Of a stretch of 59,966 nucleotides of DNA, positions 8,544-17,860 are shown in pieces. The notes beneath the pieces were generated by a model. The model was not told the DNA's origin. It worked only from the letters and a program-made list of their open reading frames with translations, and did no database searches. This DNA comes from Kitasatospora humi (GTDB taxonomy: Bacteria > Actinomycetota > Actinomycetes > Streptomycetales > Streptomycetaceae): contig NZ_JAJJPA010000041.1 of assembly GCF_020907985.1 (NCBI RefSeq), positions 1 through 59,966 of the forward strand, read 5' to 3'. The stretch's first letter is position 1. Each line of letters starts with the position of its first letter. The position numbers and the translations under genes are program-made.

Positions 8544-8568
8544 ACCGCGAGGATAGACAAAGAAATGC

Positions 8569-8580
8569 CTACGCGCGTAG
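8569..8580. promoter_or_regulatory. Palindromic candidate operator of the PNP gene
   Basis: CTACGCGCGTAG is a perfect 12-bp palindrome 26 bases upstream of the PNP start on the minus strand, in an otherwise A/T-richer stretch. Position suits a repressor site over the core promoter. Regulator unknown. Confidence 0.45.
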
Positions 8581-8753
8581 ACAGATCGGGTGGAGCATGC
8601 CGGATCGTTACCCGGTTGACCCAAAGAGCCGCATTCGTCCCGGAGTGGCCGCCCGCGCTCCGGCGGCACCGCCGACGCCCTTCACAGGGGGGCGGCGCCC
8701 TCAGCGGGGAGGCCGGCGCCCCCGCAGCGGCGACAGCAGCGGCGACGGCGTCC

Positions 8754-9191
8754 TCAGCAGGGACGGCGGCGCAGCTCGCGGACGTAGTCGTCGGGCGCGC
8801 CGGCGCTCTCCGCGGCGTCCGCGATCAGCCCGAGGTAGCGGGCCGCGGGCAGGCCGCCCTCGTAGTCGTTGAGCACGTACGTCCAGACCGGCAGCTCGCC
8901 GTCGAGGGTGTGCGCCCGCAGCCGGACCTTGCGGTAGATGCCGAGCTGCACGCCCTCCCAGCGGTCCAGGCCCTCCTCGTCCATCGGCGCCACGTCGTAG
9001 AGCGAGACGAAGACCTGCTCCTTCTCGTCCTCCACCACGGTGGCCAGCGAGCCCTCCCAGCCCAGCTGCTCGCCGCCGAAGGTCAGCCGCCAGCCGTCCA
9101 GCCAGCCGGTTCCGCGCAGCGGGGAGTGCGGAGCCCGCCGGCTCATCTGCCGGGAGTCGAGGTTGGTGGCATACGCGGCATACAGCGACAT
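8754..9191 (-). CDS. Gamma-glutamylcyclotransferase-like protein
   Basis: A 145-residue protein with the GGCT/AIG2-like fold. The N-terminal substrate loop is YAAYATNLD (YGxN-like), and the aligned acidic region VVEDEKEQVFVSLYDV is followed by LDRWEGVQLGIYRKV, typical of the actinobacterial group. Enzymes of this fold form 5-oxoproline from gamma-glutamyl peptides or amines. The catalytic Glu is probably within the EGVQ or EDE segment, but I cannot fix it by eye. The gene is divergent from lpdA, with a 160-base gap holding both promoters. Confidence 0.8.
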   Translation of the reverse strand: MSLYAAYATNLDSRQMSRRAPHSPLRGTGWLDGWRLTFGGEQLGWEGSLATVVEDEKEQVFVSLYDVAPMDEEGLDRWEGVQLGIYRKVRLRAHTLDGELPVWTYVLNDYEGGLPAARYLGLIADAAESAGAPDDYVRELRRRPC

Positions 9192-9351
9192 GGGCGCCAG
9201 CCTACGGGAGTTGGCGGACCGACCGGTGCGCGGCCGGTCCGCGGCCGCGCCGGGGTGCGGGCGTGTGTTCGGTCACAGTCGCGGCGGAGGCGGCAGCCGG
9301 CCCGTCCGAACCGTGAGCCCGCTGTTCGCGCCCCGGGCACCGTGCGGGACA

Positions 9352-10800
9352 ATGGGTGACGTGACTCGGATCGTGATCATCGGTGGTGGACCCGGCGGCT
9401 ACGAGGCGGCCCTGGTGGCGGCTCAGCTCGGCGCGGAGGTGACCGTCGTCGACCGCGACGGCCTGGGCGGAGCATCGGTGCTGACCGACTGCGTGCCGTC
9501 CAAGACCCTGATCGCGACCGCCGAGGTGCTGACCAACTTCGACTCCTCCTACCAGGAGCTCGGCATCACCCTGGACGGCGAGGCCGAGGACCGTGCGGAG
9601 CGTGCGATCAGCGTGGACCTCGGCAAGGTCAACCGACGGGTGAAACGGCTGGCGATCGCCCAGTCGCACGACATCACCCAGTCGGTCACCCGGGCCGGTG
9701 TCACCGTGCTGCGCGGCAAGGGCCGGCTCGGCGCCGGCGGCCAGGCGGCGGACGGCTCCCGCGAGGTGGTCGTCGAGGGGCCGGACGGCAGCACCCAGTC
9801 GCTGCGCGCCGACACCGTGCTGATCTCCACCGGGGTGCACCCCCGGGAGGCGCCGGACGCCCTGCCGGACGGCGAGCGGATCCTCAACTGGACCCAGATG
9901 TACGACATCGAGGAGCTGCCGGCCGAGCTGATCGTGGTCGGTTCCGGCGTCACCGGTGCCGAGTTCGCCGGCGCCTACCAGGCGCTCGGCTCCAAGGTCA
10001 CCCTGGTCTCCAGCCGCGACCGGGTGCTGCCGGGCGAGGACCCGGACGCCGCCGAGGTGCTGGAGGACGTCTTCCGGCGGCGCGGCATGAACGTGATGAG
10101 CCGGCGGCGCGCCGAGAGCGCCAAGCGGGTGGGCGACCGGGTGGAGGTGGCCCTGAACACCGGCGAGGTGATCAGCGGCACCCACTGCCTGATCGCCATC
10201 GGCTCCATCCCCAACACCGCGGACATGGGCCTGGAGGAGGCCGGCGTCAAGCTGAACGACTGGGGCCAGATCGTGGTGGACCGGGTCTCCCGCACCTCCG
10301 CCCCGGGCGTCTACGCGGCCGGCGACTGCACCGGCGTCTTCATGCTCGCCTCGGTGGCGGCCATGCAGGGCCGGATCGCGATGTACCACGCGCTGGGCGA
10401 CGCGGTGCAGCCGCTCAACCTGAAGACCATCGCCTCCAACATCTTCACCGACCCGGAGATCGCCACGGTGGGCTACACCGCGGCCGACGTCTCCTGCGGA
10501 AAGATGGACGCCGTCGAGATCAAGCTGCCGCTGCGCGGCAACCCGCGGGCCAAGATGCAGGGCATCCGGGACGGCTTCGTGAAGCTGTTCTGCCGCCCCG
10601 GCACCGGCATCGTGGTCGGCGGTGTGGTGGTCGCGCCGCGCGCGAGCGAACTGATTCACTCGATCTCGCTCGCGGTGGACAACAGCTTGACGGTCGAGCA
10701 GGTCGCGAGCGCTTTCACCGTCTACCCGTCGCTGTCCGGTTCCACCGCGGAGGCGGCGCGTCAGCTGCACATTCGCAAGCGGGCCGAGAGCGAATCCTGA
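9352..10800 (+). CDS. lpdA: LpdA-type NAD(P)H quinone reductase (flavoprotein)
   Basis: A 482-residue two-dinucleotide-binding flavoprotein. The FAD motif IIGGGPGGYEAALVAAQLG is at residues about 8-26. The NAD motif VVGSGVTGAEFAGAYQALG is near 195, and the second FAD motif VYAAGDCTGV near 320. A dimerisation domain ends in VYPSLSGSTAEAARQL. The redox loop reads GGASVLTDCVPSKT, so the first Cys of the CxxxxC pair of true lipoamide dehydrogenases is missing. This is the hallmark of mycobacterial LpdA (Rv3303c), a quinone reductase without disulfide chemistry. ATG 9352 is chosen; GTG 9361 (VTRIVII) is equally possible. Not part of an operon. Confidence 0.9.
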   Translation: MGDVTRIVIIGGGPGGYEAALVAAQLGAEVTVVDRDGLGGASVLTDCVPSKTLIATAEVLTNFDSSYQELGITLDGEAEDRAERAISVDLGKVNRRVKRLAIAQSHDITQSVTRAGVTVLRGKGRLGAGGQAADGSREVVVEGPDGSTQSLRADTVLISTGVHPREAPDALPDGERILNWTQMYDIEELPAELIVVGSGVTGAEFAGAYQALGSKVTLVSSRDRVLPGEDPDAAEVLEDVFRRRGMNVMSRRRAESAKRVGDRVEVALNTGEVISGTHCLIAIGSIPNTADMGLEEAGVKLNDWGQIVVDRVSRTSAPGVYAAGDCTGVFMLASVAAMQGRIAMYHALGDAVQPLNLKTIASNIFTDPEIATVGYTAADVSCGKMDAVEIKLPLRGNPRAKMQGIRDGFVKLFCRPGTGIVVGGVVVAPRASELIHSISLAVDNSLTVEQVASAFTVYPSLSGSTAEAARQLHIRKRAESES

Positions 10801-10961
10801 CCGTTTCACCCGCTTGCGCGGACGTGTCGTCCGAACGGCCGGGGTGCAGCGGAGCATGTCGGCGCGCATTGTACGGGTGCGCGCCGTGCATTGGTGAGCA
10901 GTTCCTGTTACTAGCCGGAAACGCCTGAAAGCGGAGCGTCGGGAGAGTTACCGTCGGTTCT

Positions 10962-11936
10962 GTGTTTGCTGCAGAACGTCGCCAGTTGATCCTCGAAATG
11001 GTGCGGGCCAACGGAGCCGTGTCGCTCCGCGAACTCGCCCGTGTCGTCCAGACCTCCGAAGTCACCGTCCGGCGGGACGTGCGGGCGCTGGAGGCCGAAG
11101 GGCTGCTCGACCGCCGGCACGGCGGCGCGGTGCTCCCCGGAGGCTTCAGCCGCGAGCCCGGGTACCCGCAGAAGACCCATCTCGCGGCCGCCGAGAAGAG
11201 CGCCATCGCCGACCTCGCGGCCACCATGGTCGACGAGGGCGACCAGGTGGTGATCGGCGCCGGCACCACCAACCAGGAGCTGGCCCGCCGCCTGGCCCGG
11301 GTGCCGGGCCTGACGGTGGTCACCAACTCGCTGCTGGTCGCCCAGGCCCTCGCCCACGCCAACCGGGTGGAGGTGGTGATGACCGGCGGCACGCTGCGCG
11401 GTTCCAACTACGCCCTGGTCGGCAGCGGTGCCGAGCAGTCGCTCAACGGGCTGCGGGTGACCAAGGCCTTCCTCTCCGGCAGTGGCCTGACCGCCGAGCG
11501 CGGCCTGTCCACCGCCAACATGCTCTCCGCGAGCGTGGACCGGGCACTGGTGCAGTCGGCCACCGAGGTGATCGTCCTCGCCGACCACACCAAGCTCGGC
11601 GCGGACAGCATGTTCCAGACCGTCCCGACCGACGCCATCACCCGGCTGGTCACGGACGAGCAGGCCGCCGGCAACGACCCGACCGCCCGCGAGCTCGACG
11701 CGCTGGCCGACTGCGGGGTGCAGATCTCCGTGGCCCCGCTCGGCCTGACCGCCGAGGCGCCGGGCCATCCGGCGGGGCCGGAGCGCCACCCCCAGCAGGT
11801 CCAGCAGCCCGGGATGCGCCGGGGGCCGGGGGGCGGCCCGGGCCCCGGGGCCCCGCTGCCCGGCCAGCGCCGCCCCGGGATGGCCGGCGGCCCACCGCCG
11901 GGCCTGCTGCCCACGAGGCTCGCCGGGGCGCGCTGA
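10962..11936 (+). CDS. DeoR-family transcriptional regulator with Pro/Gly-rich tail
   Basis: A 324-residue regulator starting at GTG 10962. The DeoR helix-turn-helix is VSLRELARVVQTSEVTVRRD (residues about 21-40), with the RRHGGA wing. The sugar-phosphate-sensing DeoRC domain follows, with the motifs VIGAGTTNQELA and VVTNSLLVAQAL and the effector loop LSGSGLTAERGLST. The core ends near residue 270. A further 50 or so residues are proline, glycine and glutamine rich and look disordered, which is longer than the usual 255-270 residues. The ligand is expected to be a phosphorylated sugar. A hairpin separates it from convergent accA2. Confidence 0.88.
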   Translation: MFAAERRQLILEMVRANGAVSLRELARVVQTSEVTVRRDVRALEAEGLLDRRHGGAVLPGGFSREPGYPQKTHLAAAEKSAIADLAATMVDEGDQVVIGAGTTNQELARRLARVPGLTVVTNSLLVAQALAHANRVEVVMTGGTLRGSNYALVGSGAEQSLNGLRVTKAFLSGSGLTAERGLSTANMLSASVDRALVQSATEVIVLADHTKLGADSMFQTVPTDAITRLVTDEQAAGNDPTARELDALADCGVQISVAPLGLTAEAPGHPAGPERHPQQVQQPGMRRGPGGGPGPGAPLPGQRRPGMAGGPPPGLLPTRLAGAR

Positions 11937-12019
11937 CGACGGTGGCCCGCCGCTCCCAGCCTGCGGGCCGGGCGTCAGCGGGCCACTCGGAAGGCGGGGC
12001 CACTCGGGAGGCGGGGGCC

Positions 12020-12052
12020 GACGAGCCGTGCAGTCGCTGCTGACGGCTCGTC
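12020..12052. terminator. Terminator hairpin between convergent genes
   Basis: GACGAGCCGT (12020-12029) is perfectly repeated in inverse as ACGGCTCGTC (12043-12052) with a 13-base loop, between the deoR-type gene and accA2, which face each other. Confidence 0.7.
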
Positions 12053-12098
12053 AGTCCTCGATCTCGCGTCGGTCGACGACCGCTCGACCGTCGGGCGT

Positions 12099-13871
12099 TC
12101 AGTCCTTGATCTCGCAGAGCGCGGCGCCGCTGCTGACGCTGCCGCCGACCTCGGCCTTGAGACCGGTCACGGTGCCGGCCTTGTGGGCGTTGAGCGGCTG
12201 CTCCATCTTCATCGCCTCCAGGACCACGATCAGGTCGCCCTCGGCGACCGTCTGGCCCTCCTCGACGGCGACCTTGACGATGGTGCCCTGCATCGGCGAG
12301 GCCAGGGTGTCGCCGGAGACGGCCGAACCGGCCTTCTTCGGGCCCACCCGGCGCTTGGCCTTGCCGGCCGGGCCGGCGGCGGCCGGAGCGCTGCCCACGC
12401 CCAGCGAGGCGGGCAGCGAGACCTCGATCCGCTTGCCGCCGACCTCGACCACCACGGTCTCCCGGCCGTCCGGCTCCTCACCCTCGGCCGCACCACCGGC
12501 GAACGGCGGGATGGTGTTGTCGAAGTCGGTCTCGATCCAGCGGGTGTAGACGCTGAACGGGCCGTCGGAGCCGTGCACCTCGGGCGCGAAGGCCGGGTCG
12601 ACGACGACCGCCTGGTGGAACGGGAGGGCGGTCGCCATGCCCTCCACCTTGAACTCGGCCAGCGCGCGCCTGGCCCGCTCCAGGGCCTGCTTGCGGTCCC
12701 GGCCGGTGACGATCAGCTTGGCCAGCAGCGAGTCCCAGGCGGGGCCGATCACCGAGCCGCTCTCCACGCCCGAGTCCAGCCGGACACCGGGGCCGGCCGG
12801 CGGCGCGAACAGCGTCACCGTGCCGGGGGCCGGCAGGAAGTTGCGGCCCGGGTCCTCGCCGTTGATCCGGAACTCGAAGGAGTGGGCGCGGATCTTCGGG
12901 TCGTCGTAGCCCAGCTCCTCGCCGTCGGCGATCCGGAACATCTCGCGGACCAGGTCGATGCCGGTGACCTCCTCGGTCACCGGGTGCTCGACCTGGAGGC
13001 GGGTGTTGACCTCGAGGAAGGAGATGGTGCCGTCCGAGGCGACCAGGAACTCGCAGGTGCCGGCGCCGACGTAGCCGGCCTCCTTGAGGATCGCCTTGGA
13101 GGCGCGGTACAGCTCGGCGTTCTGCTCCTCGGTCAGGAACGGCGCCGGGGCCTCCTCGACCAGCTTCTGGTGCCGGCGCTGCAGCGAGCAGTCACGGGTG
13201 GAGACGACCACCACGTTGCCGTGCTGGTCGGCCAGGCACTGGGTCTCGACGTGCCGCGGGTTGTCGAGGTAGCGCTCAACGAAGCACTCACCGCGACCGA
13301 AGGCGGCGACCGCCTCGCGCACCGCGGACTCGTACAGCTCCGGGATCTCCTCCAGGGTGCGGGCCACCTTCAGCCCGCGCCCGCCACCACCGAAGGCGGC
13401 CTTGATGGCGACCGGCAGGCCGTGCTCGCGGGCGAACTCGACCACCTCGTCCGGCCCGGAGACCGGGTCCGGGGTGCCGGCCACCAGCGGCGCACCGGCC
13501 CGCTGGGCCACGTGCCGGGCGGTGACCTTGTCGCCGAGGTCGCGGATGGCCTGCGGCGGCGGGCCGATCCAGATCAGCCCGGCGTCGAGCACCGCCTGGG
13601 CGAACTCGGCGTTCTCGGAGAGAAAGCCGTAGCCGGGGTGGACGGCGTCCGCGCCCGAGTCGGCGGCAGCCTTGAGGACCTTGGCGATGTCCAGGTAGCT
13701 GGTGGCCGGGGTGTCGCCGCCGAGCGCGTAGGCCTCGTCGGCCGCGCGGACGTGCAGCGCGTCCCGGTCCGGCTCGGCGTAGACGGCGACGCTGGCGATG
13801 CCGGCGTCCGAGCAGGCCCTGGCGACGCGGACGGCGATTTCTCCGCGGTTGGCGATGAGCACCTTGCGCAC
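12099..13871 (-). CDS. accA2: Acyl-CoA carboxylase alpha subunit (biotin carboxylase + BCCP)
   Basis: A 590-residue fusion. The biotin carboxylase domain (residues about 1-445) has the ATP-grasp loop KAAFGGGGRGLKV, EVNTRLQVEHPVTEEVTG and the RDCSLQRRHQK bicarbonate region. A linker follows, and then the biotinyl carrier domain (about 515-590) with the acceptor motif EAMKM (Lys about 555). This is the Streptomyces AccA-type subunit, which pairs with AccB/PccB beta and small epsilon subunits to carboxylate acetyl- or propionyl-CoA to malonyl- or methylmalonyl-CoA. Start GTG 13871. The matching beta and epsilon genes are 2 kb upstream on the same strand and the biotin ligase is next to them. Confidence 0.93.
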   Translation of the reverse strand: MRKVLIANRGEIAVRVARACSDAGIASVAVYAEPDRDALHVRAADEAYALGGDTPATSYLDIAKVLKAAADSGADAVHPGYGFLSENAEFAQAVLDAGLIWIGPPPQAIRDLGDKVTARHVAQRAGAPLVAGTPDPVSGPDEVVEFAREHGLPVAIKAAFGGGGRGLKVARTLEEIPELYESAVREAVAAFGRGECFVERYLDNPRHVETQCLADQHGNVVVVSTRDCSLQRRHQKLVEEAPAPFLTEEQNAELYRASKAILKEAGYVGAGTCEFLVASDGTISFLEVNTRLQVEHPVTEEVTGIDLVREMFRIADGEELGYDDPKIRAHSFEFRINGEDPGRNFLPAPGTVTLFAPPAGPGVRLDSGVESGSVIGPAWDSLLAKLIVTGRDRKQALERARRALAEFKVEGMATALPFHQAVVVDPAFAPEVHGSDGPFSVYTRWIETDFDNTIPPFAGGAAEGEEPDGRETVVVEVGGKRIEVSLPASLGVGSAPAAAGPAGKAKRRVGPKKAGSAVSGDTLASPMQGTIVKVAVEEGQTVAEGDLIVVLEAMKMEQPLNAHKAGTVTGLKAEVGGSVSSGAALCEIKD

Positions 13872-14078
13872 TGTGGCTCCCTTCTTGAACCTCGATGGAG
13901 TTTAGGGATGACGAGGTAGTACCGGCGAGTAGCCCCTGGTGGTGAGCTTGCCCACACGGAGCGTGACGCGGATCGTGATCATGCGCGCACGCACCGGCAA
14001 GCCCGCAGGTGGCAACCGTACGCCCGCCGCCCCGCGTCCTGCTCCACCGGGGGCGGCGCCGTCGTGGTCTTGGTCACG

Positions 14079-14819
14079 TCAGCTCGTTCCGGCCGGTGCG
14101 GCGGTCGCGACCGGTGCGGTCGCGGCATCGGTCACGTCGGCCACCAGCTCGACCACGTCCGGTCCGTAGGCGAGCGGGCCGACGACCCGCAGCACCAGGG
14201 CGAAGGTGCCGTGCTCGCCGTGCCGGCGGGCCAACTCCCGCTGGTGGGCGCTCAGGTAGCGGACCGCCGCGTGGTTGGCGATCGCGGTCAGGCCGGAGAC
14301 CACGAAGACCGGGCGGCCGCCGTCGCCCGGGTCGAGGCGGGCCAGCAGGGCGTAGCAGTCGCCGGGTGAGTCCGCGGTGGCGATCTCCATGCGGAACTCC
14401 CGGCCGCCCACCGTGATCGCCGAGCCGCCGTCGAACCGCACGGCGGGCAGCCGCCAGTTCAGGTGGGCCGCGGTGCGCTCGTTGCTGCTCGGGCCGCCCA
14501 GGCAGAACTCGGCCTGCCGGCCGAGGCCCTGGCGCACCTGGTCGTGCGCCACGATGTCCGGCCGGGCGCCGCAGGAGTTGACCAGCACGGCCAGCTCCAT
14601 CAGGGCGCTGACGTCGTCCCGGTGCACGCTGTGCTGGCTCGGGCTCTTCATGTGCCGCGGAACCACCAGCAGGCACTCCGAGCCGCCCGGCAGCCCGAAG
14701 AACGCCTGCCGCCTGACCATCCGTCGCCGCCGCCGCAGGGTCTGCAGCAGCCAGCCCGCCGCAGCGCCGATGGCACTGGTCAGCAGGCCCAGTACGACGT
14801 TGAGCACCGCGTCCGTCAT
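14079..14819 (-). CDS. Membrane-anchored conserved hypothetical protein
   Basis: A 246-residue protein. An N-terminal membrane anchor (residues 5-27, VLNVVLGLLTSAIGAAAGWL) is followed by an RRRRR stop-transfer patch that places the rest in the cytoplasm. The soluble part has conserved-looking blocks: LLVVPRHMKS, a D-rich segment HRDDVSALMELA, LGGPSSNERTAAHL and VFVVSGLTAIANHAAVRYL. The GGPSSNERT block looks like a nucleotide- or phosphate-binding loop of actinobacterial hypothetical proteins, but I cannot name the family. It lies between accA2 and maf, all on the minus strand, in the conserved core. Confidence 0.65.
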   Translation of the reverse strand: MTDAVLNVVLGLLTSAIGAAAGWLLQTLRRRRRMVRRQAFFGLPGGSECLLVVPRHMKSPSQHSVHRDDVSALMELAVLVNSCGARPDIVAHDQVRQGLGRQAEFCLGGPSSNERTAAHLNWRLPAVRFDGGSAITVGGREFRMEIATADSPGDCYALLARLDPGDGGRPVFVVSGLTAIANHAAVRYLSAHQRELARRHGEHGTFALVLRVVGPLAYGPDVVELVADVTDAATAPVATAAPAGTS

Positions 14820-14866
14820 CCGCTCCCCCTCCCCGCTCGCGGCGGGCCAGCCTAGGTCCGCGCGGT

Positions 14867-15469
14867 TCAGGCGGTCCAGAGATCGGTGATCCGCACGTCC
14901 AACTCGCCCAGCAGCGAGCGCAGCAGCGGCAGCGACAGGCCGATCACATTGCCGTGGTCGCCCTCGATGCCGGTGATGAACGGTGCCGAGCGGCCGTCCA
15001 GGGTGAACGCCCCGGCCACGTGCAGCGGTTCGCCGCTGGCCAGGTACGCCTCGATCTCGGCGTCGTCCGGCTCGCCGAAGTGGACGGTGGTGGAGGCGGT
15101 CGCCGAGGCCCGGCGGCCGTTCGCCGTGTCGATCACGCAGTGCCCGGTCCGCAGCACCCCGCTGCGCCCCCGCATCGACTGCCAGCGTCGGCGCGCGTCG
15201 GCGGCGTCGGCCGGCTTGCCGAGCGCCCGGCCGTCCAGCTCCAGCACCGAGTCGCAGCCGATCACCAGTTCGCCGTCGGCCAGCCGGGCGGCCACCGCGG
15301 CGGCCTTGGCCTCGGCCAGCACCAGGGCCAGCTCACCGGGGGTGGGGGCACTGAGCGCCTCCTCGTCCACCCCGCTGACGACCACCTCGGGGTCGAGGCC
15401 GGCCTGCCGGAGCAGACCCAGCCGGGCGGGGGAGGCGGAGGCGAGGACCAGGGTGCGGCGATCAGTCAT
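14867..15469 (-). CDS. maf: Maf-type nucleoside triphosphate pyrophosphatase
   Basis: A 200-residue Maf/YhdE-family house-cleaning pyrophosphatase that hydrolyses non-canonical or modified NTPs to NMP and pyrophosphate. The N-terminal signature is LVLASASPARLGLLRQAG (SASPxR), followed by the acidic VDEEAL, the ADGELVIGCDSVLELDGRALGKP motif (catalytic Asp in GCDS) and the RSGVLRTGHCVID and SGEPLHVAGAFTLDG blocks. The last is slightly degenerate relative to the usual DKAGAYGIQG. ATG 15469. In streptomycetes maf is a fixed neighbour of this carboxylase cluster. Confidence 0.92.
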   Translation of the reverse strand: MTDRRTLVLASASPARLGLLRQAGLDPEVVVSGVDEEALSAPTPGELALVLAEAKAAAVAARLADGELVIGCDSVLELDGRALGKPADAADARRRWQSMRGRSGVLRTGHCVIDTANGRRASATASTTVHFGEPDDAEIEAYLASGEPLHVAGAFTLDGRSAPFITGIEGDHGNVIGLSLPLLRSLLGELDVRITDLWTA

Positions 15470-15528
15470 GGCGCCCAGCCTAGGGCCTGCCGCCGGGCCG
15501 GGAAGGCGGCTCGGAACCGGAGGAGGCG

Positions 15529-15640
15529 GGCTCGGCGGAGACGCTCGCGGCGGACGGCAGGCGGCTCGGCGGAGACGCTCGCGGCGGACGGCAGGCGGCC
15601 CGGGGGAGACGCTCGCGGCCGACGGCAGGCGGCTCAGCAG
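15529..15640. repeat. 34-nt tandem repeat, about 3.3 copies
   Basis: Copies begin GGCTCGGCGGAGACG at 15529 and 15563, GGCCCGGGGGAGACG at 15597 and a partial GGCTCAGCAG at 15631: an exact 34-base period. The array fills the gap between maf and the small membrane gene and runs into the last codons and stop of the latter. Confidence 0.88.
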
Positions 15641-15762
15641 AGGATCAGCACGACCGCCATCAGCAGTACGGCGAAGGCCAGCAGCCGGCCGGCCCGGCGC
15701 AGCATCTCGGCGGCGCGCCGGGCCTCGGGGGACGGTTCGTGGGACGGATCGGACCAGAGCAC
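15634..15762 (-). CDS. 42-residue single-pass membrane protein
   Basis: A very short frame starting at GTG 15762 (TTG 15765 is an alternative). The N-terminus is polar (LWSDPSHEPSPEARRAAEML), followed by basic RRAGR and one hydrophobic helix, LLAFAVLLMAVVLILC, which ends the protein. Support for a real gene: the sequence is a clean cytoplasmic-plus-membrane design, it fills the space between accE and maf on the same strand, and a perfect 18-bp palindrome lies in its promoter region. I recall similar small proteins next to accE in streptomycetes. Function unknown. Confidence 0.6.
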   Translation of the reverse strand: MLWSDPSHEPSPEARRAAEMLRRAGRLLAFAVLLMAVVLILC

Positions 15763-15795
15763 CAAGCCATCCTGGCCCGGTCCGTCCCGAAATGC

Positions 15796-15813
15796 CTGAG
15801 TACGCGTACTCAG
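15796..15813. promoter_or_regulatory. Perfect 18-bp palindrome, candidate operator
   Basis: CTGAGTACGCGTACTCAG reads the same on both strands. It lies just after the accE stop and 34 bases upstream of the 42-residue membrane gene. It could bind a dimeric regulator of that gene or form a small processing hairpin in the accB-accE message. Confidence 0.5.
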
Positions 15814-15820
15814 ATGCGGC

Positions 15821-16042
15821 TCAGCGCGCCCAGCCGGAGGTGCGCCAGACGTTCGGGCCGGGGTGCGGCGCCGACCGCATGGCCCGGGACCGGTCGGTCC
15901 ACGGGGAGGCCGGGCCGCTCGCCACCCGGGCCGCCGCCCCGCGGGCGGCCTGTGCGGCGGCGGCCCGGGATTGGACCACCGCCAGGACGGTGGCCAACTC
16001 CTCGGGGGTCGGCTGCCCGTGCAGCACATGGATCTCGGACAT
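15821..16042 (-). CDS. accE: Acyl-CoA carboxylase epsilon subunit
   Basis: A 73-residue protein with the AccE/PccE pattern. The N-terminal strand and helix read IHVLHGQPTPEELATVLAVV (family signature: V-x-G-x-PTxEELAA). A flexible Ala-rich linker follows, and the C-terminus has SPWTDRSRAMR, usually written as the WxxRxR element. Epsilon subunits bind the beta hexamer and raise carboxylase activity. It lies 28 bases downstream of the beta subunit gene in the same orientation, so the two form an operon. Confidence 0.88.
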   Translation of the reverse strand: MSEIHVLHGQPTPEELATVLAVVQSRAAAAQAARGAAARVASGPASPWTDRSRAMRSAPHPGPNVWRTSGWAR

Positions 16043-16070
16043 CGTCGAGTCCTTCCCGTCCTTCCTGGGC

Positions 16071-17669
<1,599 letters not shown>

Positions 17670-17860
17670 CCGGGGGAGTTCCTCACGTGAGCGACGCGGT
17701 GGAGGGTGGCGGAGCCCGGGCAAGGGCAGCGCGGTGCCGTGGACTACCGCTGGGTAGCCTAGCCAGCCGCCCGCCATCGGTGTTATGGCCAGCGACACAG
17801 TGTGTCAACCGGCCGTTCTGCGGCACGATGGGGCGGCCTGGGCGTGGTTAGGCTGGCCCC

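Noticed and set aside
9202..10869. 555-codon minus-strand frame over lpdA
   Set aside because: Shadow of lpdA in the opposite frame; no family features.
12183..13919. 578-codon plus-strand frame over accA2
   Set aside because: Composition of a shadow frame (long runs of Gly, Arg, Leu, Asp and His without structure); accA2 on the other strand is unambiguous.
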